In this document: positions 52,301 to 57,879 of the stretch, piece after piece
Numbering within the stretch: the first letter of the stretch is position 1
Layout: each line of letters starts with the position of its first letter
Notes under the pieces: model-generated
What the model saw: the letters and a program-made list of their open reading frames with translations, nothing else
What the model was told of the DNA's origin: nothing
Databases searched by the model: none
Translations under genes and position numbers: made by a program
Origin: Castor canadensis
Lineage: Eukaryota; Chordata; Mammalia; Rodentia; Castoridae
DNA: 64,000 nucleotides
NCBI RefSeq assembly: GCF_047511655.1
Contig: NC_133392.1
Location: forward strand, 26,364,001 to 26,428,000
Direction of reading: 5' to 3'

Positions 52301-53271
52301 AATGCTCCCTTTGCCCAAGTCTGAGAAGCCTTCTTCATATTCCCAAAGTCTCTTCTCTCATGAGCTCTTCCTCCCTGAACTGAATGGAGGCTGGGGTTTC
52401 CTACCTTGAGAAGCTAGGTATGGCACTGGTGGTATAGTGGTGAGCACAGCTGCCCTCCTAGCTTGAGAAGCAATGTGGAACAATGCAGGAAAATGGAAGC
52501 TGGAGCCAAGAAACTCCAATTAAACTCCCAAACTCCTACCTAACAAGCTATGTGGTTTCAACCAAATATGTAACCTCTCTGAACCTCAGTTCCTCACATC
52601 ACAGAATTGCAATTTCCACCTTCTAGTGTTCTTGGAAAGATTACATTATATACACAAGGCCATGCACTCAAATGTTAGTTTCCTTCCCTCTAGCATTTGA
52701 AGCATGGCCTATTTTAGGTAAGACTAAAAATTCTAAGGCAAATTCTGACCATTATATGTGGCAAGGACCCCATTTAAAAATTCAGTGATCAAGGAGATCA
52801 ACCAGGGTACTGTACACATATACGAAAATGTCACAACAAAACCCCCTGTACAAGTACTATATACTAATAAAAAACATCAAAAAAATTCAATGATAAAATG
52901 CTTTTTCTCCATTTTCTTAATCAAATAAGAATTTGATTGTCCAGAGAATCCCTAAGGACAAGGTACAACAGTACTTCAAACTCAAATAATAAATGTCACA
53001 TCTCAAAAGATAAAGCCTTGCAATGTAAGCCTCTCTAACAAGTTCAATTGACAGAAGTGGACTTCAATAAGAAACAAATCTGGAAAATAACAGCTTCAAA
53101 CAAGGCTCATGTTTCACAAGGATGCTAGAGAGAAAATCTCTTGTCTCAATAAAGAAGCCTATCACTTACATTAAATAAGTTGTCTTGTTCAACTAACTGC
53201 TGGAAAGGTTTCTCTGATTTGTGGATCTTCCTCGTACCTCCTCGGGGGAAGCTTTCTTCTAGGGCTGCCAT
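16423..53271 (-). CDS. PDCD11: PDCD11 / RRP5 homologue (NFBP), ribosome biogenesis factor
   Basis: PDCD11 is the mammalian homologue of yeast Rrp5, a nucleolar RNA-binding factor needed for pre-rRNA cleavage to make 18S and 5.8S/28S rRNA. Thirty-five coding exons were placed by protein similarity, AG/GT sites and phase, from ATG at 53271 to TAG at 16423-16425. With exon 15/16 read in frame, the sum is 1,875 codons including the stop; human is about 1,871 residues. Domains in order: basic N-terminal tail ([18 protein letters not shown]), a long series of S1 RNA-binding repeats, an acidic/lysine-rich linker, then C-terminal HAT/TPR-like repeats ending KSSVLED. All junctions keep phase except exon 15 to 16. 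Exon positions are listed under the block entries. The gene starts from a promoter shared with ATP5MK. Introns are rich in rodent SINEs. Confidence 0.95.
19863..21218 (-). CDS. PDCD11: PDCD11 exons 29-31: charged linker
   Basis: Exons: 21218-20918, 20714-20598, 20012-19863. They encode the low-complexity linker between the S1 array and the HAT repeats: a lysine-rich nuclear/nucleolar-type tract ([13 protein letters not shown]), glutamate-rich stretches ([20 protein letters not shown]) and an SDSEEDEK acidic serine patch that could be a CK2 target. The linker is the fastest-changing part of the protein among mammals I can recall. Confidence 0.92.
20945..21125 (-). repeat. PDCD11: Purine-rich low-complexity tract in PDCD11 exon 29
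   Basis: On the minus strand this is nearly pure A/G, encoding the K/E/R-rich linker. It is coding, not a free microsatellite. Confidence 0.7.
21633..30536 (-). CDS. PDCD11: PDCD11 exons 21-28: distal S1 repeats
   Basis: Exons: 30536-30474, 27332-27224, 26986-26897, 26683-26581, 25978-25801, 23210-23154, 22551-22429, 21755-21633. Every one is bounded by AG/GT and phases chain correctly. S1-type cores are visible, for example [17 protein letters not shown] followed by [16 protein letters not shown], and [17 protein letters not shown] followed by [15 protein letters not shown]. Exon 26 is only 57 nt and exon 21 only 63 nt. Confidence 0.93.
21948..22265. repeat. Reversed ID element and forward composite SINE
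   Basis: 21948-22029 is a reversed ID ('gctggggatggaacgcaggg', 'accactgagctaca'). 22077-22265 is a forward B1-like arm ('ttctggctcacgcctgtaat') fused to a decayed ID-like arm ('ggcaggatagctcaagttat'). Confidence 0.75.
23541..23625 (+). mobile_element. mariner/Tigger-type DNA transposon end fragment
   Basis: The stretch 'tcaatgcattttcaacttgt', 'cagcatacaatgggtttact' and 'aagctgaggggcatctgta' follows the terminal part of a mammalian Tigger-group element, with CpG sites decayed. Only about 85 bases remain recognisable, in the PDCD11 intron between exons 25 and 26. Confidence 0.55.
24013..24097 (-). repeat. Decayed ID-like arm
   Basis: Reversed, diverged: 'actgggaggttgaactaagg', 'taggtaggcactctatgtca'. 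Confidence 0.5.
24715..25010 (+). mobile_element. Old L1 3'-region fragment
   Basis: Resembles the end of L1 ORF2 and the following sequence: 'tatgctgctagtggggatat', 'ggggacaatttggcaaaatt', 'acccattaattctatttcta' and 'aaagatattcatttcaacat'. It is strongly diverged, in a PDCD11 intron. Confidence 0.65.
25046..25350 (+). repeat. Trimeric composite SINE
   Basis: Same arm order as at 15794: B1-like arm ('ggccagactgggcaaaaagt'), second B1-like arm ('ttgtacatggtggcccaccc', 'aagtagcaggatctcag'), ID-like arm ('agaggcatggctcaagtaca', 'gagttcaaacccc') and A-tail. Confidence 0.8.
25481..25556 (+). repeat. ID (BC1-type) SINE
   Basis: Nearly intact ID body: 'gggctggggatgtagctcag', 'tggtagagtgcttgtctagc', 'caaggcccttgattcaatcc'. 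It is one of the cleanest ID copies here and firm evidence for a rodent. Confidence 0.9.
26330..26513 (-). repeat. Composite SINE
   Basis: Reversed: ID-like arm remnant ('acttgaactcagggcctaca'), T-run, then B1-like arm ('gagatagggtcttgcaaact', 'gattacag'-type end 'agaattacaggcgtaagcca'). Confidence 0.8.
27395..27465 (-). repeat. ID-like arm
   Basis: Reversed: 'ggcactggggtttgaactca', 'gcaggcgctctaccactt'. Confidence 0.75.
28075..28440 (+). mobile_element. Old L1 3'-region fragment
   Basis: Motif order of an L1 3' end: 'ggtggatgtagaaaatggga', 'atgacccagtaattccaaat', 'gaagcaactccaaatgtaat', 'agtatggattactattactg'. The coding frame is lost. Confidence 0.65.
28882..29106 (+). repeat. Composite SINE (B1-like + ID-like)
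   Basis: Forward: 'caccagtggctcatgcctat', 'gaggccagcctggacaaaca', then 'gcatgacttaagcagtagag' and 'taaacctcagcaccacc' with an A-run of about 22. Confidence 0.85.
30055..30118 (+). repeat. ID SINE, shortened
   Basis: 'ggctggggatgcagatctgt' and 'ccccaggttcaatccccata'; the middle is shortened relative to other ID copies. Confidence 0.7.
30990..31230 (-). repeat. MIR SINE remnant
   Basis: Reversed MIR: 'gagccaggcaacgtacgagg', 'caggcactaccattattctc', 'actttacaaattagggaaat'. Confidence 0.75.
31408..31949 (-). CDS. PDCD11: PDCD11 exon 20: large S1-repeat exon with a poly-Glu tract
   Basis: The 542-nt exon runs from [17 protein letters not shown] to GGRDVKTLK, with acceptor 'ttttccag' and donor 'ctgaa|gtatgg'. 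It covers parts of two S1 repeats ([15 protein letters not shown] and [19 protein letters not shown]) separated by an acidic spacer. The spacer carries eight consecutive glutamates from a GAG run (plus strand about 31651-31674). The exon joins exon 21 as AA|G, giving [10 protein letters not shown]. Confidence 0.95.
32070..32235 (-). repeat. B1-like monomer and ID-like arm
   Basis: Reversed: 'gagacagaggctctctgtat' through 'gtgtaccacaatgcttggct', then a T-run and 'gcactggggtttgaactcag'. Confidence 0.75.
32704..33082. mobile_element. Non-autonomous Tigger-type DNA transposon with internal tandem repeats
   Basis: The right end, read on the minus strand, begins TAGGTTGAGTATTGCTTATT and continues 'ccagaaatgtttcagatttc'. 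This matches the terminal inverted repeat of Tigger-type elements (CAGGTTGAGTATCCCTTAT class). The left end 'taCAGGTcaaaaATCCCTAAT' is the opposite TIR, with TA on both sides. Inside, a 54-55-base unit starts at 32801, 32855, 32910 and 32964 ('attttcagattagggatgcc'). No transposase remains. Confidence 0.7.
32801..32990. repeat. Tandem repeat, about 3.5 copies of 54-55 bases
   Basis: Unit starts at 32801, 32855, 32910 and 32964. Each copy carries 'attttcag(a/g)ttagggatgc' then 'cagtgaagtcaaaaagtttc'. Copies differ by a few bases only, so the expansion is more recent than the host transposon. Confidence 0.85.
33140..33330 (-). repeat. Composite SINE
   Basis: Reversed: 'gtactggggcttgaactcag', 'ataaggtcttgcagaactat', 'aacaggtgtgagtcaccagc'. 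Confidence 0.8.
33500..33570 (-). repeat. Decayed ID-like arm
   Basis: Reversed, 'gtactggggtggaactgaga' to 'gagccacattcccagccca'; its edge coincides with the L1 insertion site. Confidence 0.6.
33579..33952 (-). mobile_element. L1 3' end, 5'-truncated insertion
   Basis: On the minus strand the fragment ends 'aataataaaagaaaaatg' plus an A-tail, with a long G-rich tract before it (plus-strand C-run region 33631-33691), typical of an L1 3' UTR. It is flanked by a perfect 16-base target-site duplication, 'ccagcccaacattttt', at 33563-33578 and 33953-33968. It lies in the PDCD11 intron between exons 19 and 20. Only 3' noncoding sequence is present. Confidence 0.85.
34016..34150 (+). repeat. B1-like monomer
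   Basis: Forward: 'cagatgtggtgatgcacgaa', 'cattgagttcaaggcccgtc', 'agtaagaccctgtctcaaaa'. Confidence 0.8.
34524..48876 (-). CDS. PDCD11: PDCD11 exons 5-19: main S1-repeat array
   Basis: Exons: 48876-48715, 47297-47174, 46680-46499, 44033-43926, 43020-42814, 42191-42067, 41894-41834, 41236-41090, 39793-39542, 38963-38823, 38117-37910 (donor uncertain), 37696-37537 (acceptor uncertain), 36599-36380, 35165-35016, 34639-34524. They encode successive S1 RNA-binding folds. Signature strands include [40 protein letters not shown] and [18 protein letters not shown]. Phases chain without error except at exon 15/16, described separately. Exon 19 uses the acceptor 'gcag|GACAGG', which restores [14 protein letters not shown] across the junction. 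Confidence 0.94.
35400..35545 (+). repeat. B1-like fragment with AAAC/AAC-rich tail
   Basis: 'catgagttcaaagccaacct', 'gctacatagtaggacc', then (AAAC)n and (CAA)n runs from about 35480. Confidence 0.75.
35950..36236 (+). repeat. Composite SINE plus B1-like fragment
   Basis: 35950-36152: 'caccagtgtctcacacctgt' then ID-like arm 'ggagtggctgaagttgtaga', 'gtgttcaaaccccagt'. 36160-36236: separate B1/7SL-type piece 'ctgcttgagcccagagttca', 'gcatagtgagactcc'. Confidence 0.75.
37537..38117 (-). CDS. PDCD11: PDCD11 exons 15-16 with an unclear junction
   Basis: Exon 15 starts [16 protein letters not shown] (phase 0, 38117) and runs to LSQSEKHVV; exon 16 carries [16 protein letters not shown] to GLAPKG (end 37537, phase 0). 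In human and mouse, as I recall them, exon 15 ends in phase 2 before G-AAG ([14 protein letters not shown]). Here the corresponding site reads 'ttgactg|gtgtct' (exon edge 37910), phase 1. Joined to the usual acceptor edge 37696 it would shift the frame and stop soon. Two pairings keep frame: donor 37910 with acceptor edge 37688 (...SLT-ALVSTV), or donor 37908 with edge 37692 (...SLTG-PALVSTV). Which is used cannot be decided from sequence. Confidence 0.75.
38142..38352 (+). repeat. Composite SINE (middle B1-like arm + ID-like arm)
   Basis: 'cagtgtacacacctgtaatc', 'caggaggatcacagtccagg', then 'ggtggcatggctcaagcttg' and 'aaggtcctgagttcaactcc'. Confidence 0.8.
40288..40394 (+). repeat. ID element with (CA)n(CT)n microsatellite
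   Basis: ID body 'gagctggggtataactcagt' to 'ggtgctggggttc', whose 3' end runs straight into (CA)n at about 40348-40375 and (CT)n at 40375-40393. The microsatellite probably grew in the SINE tail. Confidence 0.8.
40415..40770. repeat. Two MIR-type remnants
   Basis: 40415-40505 is reversed ('caccaggccctatacaaggc'). 40570-40770 is forward ('ttctgccatttattagctgt', 'gtaactttgggcaagatatc', 'taatttccccacctac'). Confidence 0.7.
42358..42572 (-). mobile_element. Non-autonomous hAT (Charlie-group) DNA transposon
   Basis: The ends are inverted repeats: left 'CACAGGTCAGTAAAC', right (minus strand) 'CAGGGCTTGGCAAAG'. Internal motifs are 'gccagatagtaaatatttta' and 'cagctgtgttccagtaaaac' on the minus strand. 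An 8-base target-site duplication with one mismatch flanks it (gtttagat 42350-42357, gtctagat 42573-42580). It is 215 bases long with no coding capacity, in the PDCD11 intron between exons 9 and 10. Confidence 0.8.
44077..44383 (+). repeat. Trimeric composite SINE
   Basis: B1-like arm ('cagttcgaggccagcctggg'), second B1-like arm ('gggtgtggtagcacgtgcct', 'ggatcacagtccaggccgac'), ID-like arm ('ggtagagtgcctgcctggca', 'gagttcaaacctca'). Confidence 0.85.
45600..45735 (+). mobile_element. Old L1 fragment
   Basis: 'caccaaccaggaggctataa', 'tgagaatgcaaaatagagca', 'gccacattggctagtcctca' match the L1 ORF2 3' segment. It is followed directly by an ID element. Confidence 0.55.
45744..46175 (+). repeat. 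Three ID-type elements in a row
   Basis: 45744-45820 ('aggccctggatccaatcccc'), 45900-45975 ('gggctaggtgtgtagctcag') and 46080-46175 ('cacagtggctcaagtgacag', 'gagttcaaaccccagtgctg', with an AAAT-rich tail). All are forward. Confidence 0.75.
46225..46312 (-). repeat. B1-like fragment
   Basis: Reversed: 'ttgaggcagggtcttattat', 'gaccctcctgcctcagcctc'. Confidence 0.75.
47755..47900 (+). repeat. MIR SINE remnant
   Basis: 'gtctttggcaagtcactgag', 'cattttctcaaaaatagaag', 'aatatctacctacctcccag'. Confidence 0.65.
47961..48072 (-). repeat. ID SINE with long A-tail
   Basis: Reversed; T-rich tail 47957-47998, then 'tgctggggattgaacccagg' to 'accactgagctacatcccca'. It is well preserved. Confidence 0.9.
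49140..49256 (+). mobile_element. L1 3'-end fragment
   Basis: 'ggagggggtgaattcaagtg', 'tgatatactgtaagaacatc' and 'aatgccacaatgtaac' then 'acaataaaaaaaattt' look like a rodent L1 3' UTR end. A composite SINE follows at once. Confidence 0.55.
49262..50009. repeat. SINE cluster: composite, ID, composite
   Basis: 49262-49456 forward composite ('caggtgctggtggctcacgc' to 'ttcaagccccagcaccac'); 49676-49757 reversed ID ('gagattgaactgatggcctt', 'cattgagctacaccccc'); 49787-50009 forward composite ('caggtcctggtggctcacac', 'gaagccctgaattcaaattc'). Confidence 0.8.
50450..50860 (+). mobile_element. Probable L2-type LINE remnant
   Basis: Diverged stretch with 'gatctgcaaaaccacgtagg', 'accactctcccttactttct', 'ccataccagccttctctctg' and 'ggatctcagctttaccatcc', in the order of the L2 3' region. 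Family call is tentative. Confidence 0.45.
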
Positions 53272-53282
53272 GTTTGGGTCTT
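51019..53282 (-). CDS. PDCD11: PDCD11 exons 2-4: start codon and N-terminal region
   Basis: Exons 53282-53170 (ATG at 53271-53269), 52122-51991 and 51186-51019, all phase 0 at their joins. Protein opens [18 protein letters not shown], then a lysine-rich basic stretch ([17 protein letters not shown], a likely nuclear/nucleolar signal), then the first S1 repeat ([20 protein letters not shown]). An 11-base leader lies in exon 2 before the ATG. Exon 3 ends with a weak donor ('ttgag|gtttgg'). Confidence 0.95.
52420..52461 (+). pseudogene. Tailless tRNA-Gly retropseudogene (5' half)
   Basis: The insert reads 'ggcactggtggtatagtgg' followed by 'tgagcacagctgccctccta'. This matches the 5' half of tRNA-Gly(TCC) (gcgttggtggtatagtgg..., anticodon-stem 'agctgcc' and loop TCC), stopping in the anticodon stem. 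There is no A-tail. Flanking near-direct repeats 52405-52419 and 52462-52476 (sharing 'cttgagaagc') look like a target-site duplication. It is non-functional. Confidence 0.75.
52480..52680 (+). repeat. MIR SINE remnant
   Basis: 'aagctatgtggtttcaacca', 'acctctctgaacctcagttc', 'attatatacacaaggccatg'; forward MIR. Confidence 0.6.
52790..52885 (+). mobile_element. L1 3'-end fragment
   Basis: 'ggtactgtacacatatacga', 'aaatgtcacaacaaaacccc', 'actatatactaataaaaaac' match the common rodent/mammal L1 terminal sequence. Confidence 0.6.
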
Positions 53283-53728
53283 CTAAAAACAAAGCAAAGC
53301 ATAGTGGTGAGATGTAGAATGGATGGCAAGTTTTATAAAGGCTGTGATCAATGTGGCAAGAGAACCTTCTAGAAATGAGCTGGACAAGACTTAGAACTAC
53401 AGCAGTTGAGATGTCAGGCCCCCTGTTCATCTATTTTATAGCTTTCCATGGATGTCAGCTTCAAAATAAAAACCACACACCTTCCTATAAGAAAAGTATT
53501 CAACGTATTAAATTTTCATTGACTATTTCACAAACTCATTTTGTCAGAAATACACAATGAATATATAAACCCTTACCTTCAAATGCACACTTTTTCAGAA
53601 GAGAAGACAATTACTTAAAAGTTTACAAATCTGATTATAAACTATAAACAAAACATAGGAAGTGATAGGCTTCAATAAAGGAGACGGCATCAAAAAAAGA
53701 TGCTTTTGAGCCAAAGGTTAAAAGAAAG

Positions 53729-53932
53729 GAGTTGGAGGACTGGCGGAGTGACTCAAGTGGTAGAATGCCTGCTTAGCAAGTATGAAGCCCAGCGTTCAAA
53801 CCCCAGTACCACCAAAAAAACAAACAAAAAACCGAAACTCAAGGGCTGGAGCAGTGGCTCAGGTGGTAAAGAGACTGCCAGCAAGCCTAGGAAGTGTGAG
53901 GTCCTGAGTTCAAGCCCCAGTACTGCCAAATA
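53729..53932 (+). repeat. Two ID-like arms in tandem
   Basis: 53729-53816 ('gtgactcaagtggtagaatg', 'gttcaaaccccagtaccacc') and 53839-53932 ('gcagtggctcaggtggtaaa', 'gagttcaagccccagtactg'); both forward with A-rich separators. Confidence 0.8.
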
Positions 53933-54262
53933 TTTATACATATGTATATGTGTGTATGTGTATAAAATATATGAGTTGGATAGGTAGAAAAGCAACGTGA
54001 GAAAAGGCATGGAAAAAGAGCCTGTTGTTTCAATAAACAACAGTAATTTGCCTATCAAACAATTGTTCAAAGACTTGCTGTTGCCTTTGAGAAATTATTT
54101 AACTAAAACTCATGTAGAATAAATCATAATAATTGGAGATAAAATTTAAAAGACAGGTCGAGCATTTTGTGGAAGATATTGAATTAGAAATGTTTACTTT
54201 GCAAATCAATGTCTTACATAGGGGAAGTGACAGAATAGCAAAAACAAAAAAACAAAAAACCC

Positions 54263-54780
54263 GGGCACCAGTTGCGCATACCTGTAATCCTAGCTACTCA
54301 GGGGCAGCGATAAGGAGAATCGCAGTTTGGTTCAAAGCCAGACCCAGCAAATAATTTGCGAGACCCCATCTTGAAAAAACAAATCACAAAATAGGGCTGG
54401 TGCCGTGGCCCAAGGTGTAGGCCTTGAGTTCAAGCCCCAGTACCATAAAACAAACAAACAAAAAAAATATTGTGATTTCAGCTACTTGGGAGGTAGAGAT
54501 CAGGAGGATATCATTTGGAGGATAGCCTAGGCAAAAAGTTCTCAAGACATCCCCTCCATCTCATCAAACAAGCCTGATGTGGTGATGCACCCGTGTAATT
54601 CCAGCTACTTGAGGGGCACAGGTAGGATGGTGGAAGTAAGACATTGGGCAAAAAGCACAAGACCCTCTCTGAAAAGTAACTAAAACAAAACAAAAGGCTG
54701 GAGGCGTGGCGTAAGTGGTAGAATACCTGCTTCCCATGCCTGAGGACCTGAGTTCAAGTCCAAGTAGCACCAAAAAAAAA
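54263..54780 (+). repeat. Composite SINE followed by trimeric SINE
   Basis: 54263-54460: B1-like arm plus short ID-like arm ('ggcaccagttgcgcatacct', 'gagttcaagccccagtacca'). 54476-54780: three-arm element ('gaggatagcctaggcaaaaa', 'cctgatgtggtgatgcaccc', 'ggaggcgtggcgtaagtggt') with A-tail. Confidence 0.75.
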
Positions 54781-55285
54781 GTAAGAAAGAAAAAATACAC
54801 TTCAGACTATAAATTGGACAGGAAAAGTGGGCTAAACACAAGTAAATCGGGAAGGATTTAAATGCAGTACAGAAGAAAACCATGAGAACCAGAGCTAGGC
54901 ATATAAGTGAGAACGAAAAATAGGAGTTGGATCAGAGAGATACTAGGGAATAAGAATCCAGAGAGCATGAGACTATAGAAAAGGTGACAACCGCGAGGAA
55001 GCTTAGGGTTTGGAATCAGGTATGGATGGTGGATGCTTCACAGAAACAGCAAAGTGCAAAGGGTATGGAAACTGAGATTCCAAAAAGTAAGGCGATGTAA
55101 GAGCAGAGAAGGGAATTTGGCTACTTCCCGAGCAAAGTTCGAGTGAACAAGCCACTCATCCCGACATAAGGATGTTTGGCGTGGGCCCGGGAGACCTAGT
55201 CCTGGGACAGACCTGAGCACCATGAGGTTTCATCCCTTTCGCTTCCTCCCCACTCACCAGTTCCACTGCGCCAGCACCTCCCTAC

Positions 55286-55345
55286 CTCAAAGTCCTGGCG
55301 GCAGCACTCACACACGCGGAGACCAGTACACCTAGAGCCCAATAC
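55286..55345 (-). other. PDCD11: PDCD11 5' untranslated exon 1 (approximate)
   Basis: On the minus strand 'aggactttgag|gtaggg' is a consensus donor. Upstream sequence is CpG-rich and adjoins the ETS/Sp1 promoter. The transcription start is approximate. It would splice to the exon 2 acceptor at 53282. Confidence 0.6.
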
Positions 55346-55490
55346 TGTTCTTCCGGAAGTGGGGGCGGGCCCAACACATTACTTCCGCTGTACGTCCAGT
55401 CCGCTGGGCTGAGAGGCGGGGTAGAGACAGGAAACGGAAGGGCGGGACTTGGAGTCCTAGCCAATCGGCGCAGAAGGCTGTGTCTCTATA
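55346..55490. promoter_or_regulatory. Bidirectional promoter of PDCD11 and ATP5MK
   Basis: About 150 bases separate the divergent genes. Visible sites are a palindromic ETS core TTCCGGAA (55351-55358), an adjacent GC box 'gggggcggg' (55361-55369), an opposed ETS site 'acttccgct', a second GC box near 55440 ('agggcggga') and a CCAAT box (55461-55465) followed by CGG. No TATA box was seen. Paired ETS sites are typical of GABPA/NRF-2-controlled genes for mitochondrial and ribosome-biogenesis proteins, which suits both neighbours. Site occupancy is inferred. Confidence 0.75.
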
Positions 55491-55595
55491 GCTCGTTGGA
55501 CACGGGTGGGGGTGGCGGCATTCTTCCGGCCGGGCTTAGGTGGTAGCTGTGGACGCTGAAGGACACCCGCTGCGGAATTTGTGACTTTGGCAAAG
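55490..55595 (+). other. ATP5MK: ATP5MK 5' untranslated exon 1 (approximate)
   Basis: Ends 'tttggcaaag|gtgggt' at 55595. The start is estimated from the promoter motifs. Other untranslated exons may exist in the first intron; none could be proved. Confidence 0.55.
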
Positions 55596-56371
55596 GTGGG
55601 TGACGAGGGACTCCCGCGCTCGAGCCTCGCGCCTCGGCTTTGAGGGCGGACCTGGAATCTGCTTCTGATCCGGAAGCACCGCAAGGTCTTCGCTTTGTGG
55701 GGCAAGAACGGTGAGGAATGGCGAAGAATGTAGGAAAAAATAAAGGTCGGAGTCCGAGGGCACGGGCAGCAGCTGAGAAACCACGGGGGCGCGGCGCATA
55801 GATGCGTCCAAAGGCTCGCAAGTTTCCCCAAAATTCTTAGATTGCGTTTTCCAATGGAAAAAAACAGATCCGCCGTGAATGGAGTTCCTCAAGGTCACGT
55901 AGTGACATAATGTTAGACGAGAACTTGCGCTTCTGACCCCTTCTCTGGCCTCTTTTCGTCTGCACGGCCGGAGGGGGTCGTTTGCACTGAGCTGTGACCA
56001 GGGAGCTGGCGCGGCGGGCTCTGCAGGGCGAGTGAGCGTGGTTGGCCGCCGCGGTGTTCAGGCCCGCGCCGAAAGCGGGTTAGGTTGCAGTTTGCACACC
56101 ATCAGTCGGAAAGAGGGCCTTTCCGGGAGGGAGCCAGAACGGAGAGAGCTGTCAGCGCCCCTAAATGGGAGAGGCTTTCGCTCGTCTTCCCACTAATCTC
56201 AGCGTTCCGAATAGGAGTTCAGTGAGACAGGAGAATAGCAAAGCCGAAGATTGAAGAACGTAGCAAGGGCAGCTGGTCATTTTGGGCCTTTCATGAAATG
56301 CCCATTTCACAGGCCGAGAAAGGCATGGAGAGATTGTTTATATTTAATAGTGGTTAATTAGAAACAAAAGC

Positions 56372-56490
56372 AGGCCGGACATGGTGGTGCACACCTTTAA
56401 TCCTAGAACTCAGGAGGCTGAGGCAGGAGGATCTCGGTGGAGGCCCCCCTGGGCTATATTGTGACACCTTGTCTCAAAAAAAGAAAAAAA
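56372..56490 (+). repeat. B1 SINE
   Basis: Forward: 'gccggacatggtggtgcaca', 'aggaggctgaggcaggagga', 'ctatattgtgacaccttgtc'. It resembles mouse-type B1 more than the composite arms do. Confidence 0.85.
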
Positions 56491-57350
56491 GTGGAAGGCC
56501 TATCTGCGTAGACTTTGCAGCAGTCTGCCATTAACAACATTCAATCACAAGTTCACAACGTATGAGTTGTACTTGTTTTTCTCCTTCATTAATATACCTT
56601 AAGGAAAGCAAATTTCAGTTCAGCTGTTCCACAAAGGGCACTGATAACGCAAGAGTTCCTTATCTTCGCACTAAAATAGCCCACAGTTTGCTGAAGGGGG
56701 CAGGCCTAGATTTTGGGTGGCTTACTCCCATTGTTTTTCTCACAGCAACATCACCACTCCCCTTCCATCTCAGGCTCTGTAGAGTCTTTCGTTAAGACTC
56801 ACACTAAATTTCAACTCCTATACCATGTCCTTTCCTGAAGTTAAAATTAGTCTTCTATGGAATCTTACAAACATCAACCTTCCTTGTGTAAAGTGAAATT
56901 TAAAGCACCTTAATATTTTTCAGTTGGACACCACATCCTCCTAAAAAGTTTTGTTAGCCACAAGGTAGTGGGGGTTATCAGTAATGAGTTGACAGAGTTA
57001 AGGTTAATGAATTGACAAAATTAAGGCCTTTTCTGTAGGGTTTCTCCTAAGAACTTCATGCCATTAAAAAAAAGTATCATGAAAAAATATGACTAATAGG
57101 TTTAGTAAAATGAAATTGTTGCTAGAAAAGCTGCATCATAGAGGTTTCTTTTAATGGAGATTTCCTAGATTGGCCAATGCCTATGAAGGGATCTAATGAA
57201 GTTTGAGTCTCCTTCATTGCTCCAAGAAACTTTCTAAAATTAAGGTCTCAATTTTTCATTGCCAAATCTTTGCACATGAGAGCCTTTCAATAATAGAGGA
57301 GTGCCAATTTCCTTAGCAATGACTCTCGATGTTCTCTCCCTCTTCCATTT

Positions 57351-57465
57351 CATCCAGAGCCAGCTGAGTCACTGCCACTGCTTACCAATCTTACCAATCT
57401 ACTCTGTGGCATTGTGGTAAATAGGTGGGCACACTTAGGAATTTTCAGCTGTTGTTTTGGTGGCT
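57351..57465 (+). pseudogene. MIR1307: Decayed MIR1307 hairpin locus
   Basis: Both flanks align with the human pre-miR-1307 sequence as I recall it: 'cagctgagtcactgccactg' then 'ttaccaatct' on the left, and 'gtggtaaataggtgg' then 'gaattttcagctgttgtt' on the right. Human MIR1307 lies in USMG5/ATP5MK on the same strand, as here. The centre is much shorter: the CG-rich 5p arm (UCGACCGG...) is gone, and the 3p arm (ACUCGGCGUGGCG...) is reduced to 'actctgtggcattgtggta'. A residual short stem (TTACCA/TGGTAA) remains. I infer that mature miR-1307 is not made in this species. Confidence 0.75.
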
Positions 57466-57879
57466 TGTTGAATGTATCTGCTATTTCTTATTAAACAAAA
57501 ATGCATGCCTTTGTAAAGTACATAGGCTTGACCCCTGCCTTGAAATTTGCTATATGTCAACAGTTTTATTTTCCTATTTGGTTTTCCATTTCCAAACTTC
57601 CATGTGCTTTAGAAACACCTAGAGTCCTTATTACAAAAGATTGCTGGCTCCACAGTTTTTCATCAGTAGGCCCAGGGTTGGGTCTGAGAGTTTGCATTTC
57701 TAACTAGTTTCCAGTGATACTGCTGGTCTAGGGACTTTGGAAACCATCGATGTACTCCATGATATCCAGAAATAGGATTTTTAAAGTATTTAACATTATT
57801 TGGGGACCTCTTTCCAGTTCAGTCATGGAAATCATCATTTATCAGTCTTATGTACACGAACTTTTTTTTTCTGTTTTTT

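Larger units (their letters stand above)
55290..56200. promoter_or_regulatory. CpG island
   Basis: High CpG density from the PDCD11 first exon through the ATP5MK first exon and into its first intron ('gctggcgcggcgggct', 'ccgccgcggtgttcagg', 'cccgcgccgaaagcggg'). Confidence 0.75.
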
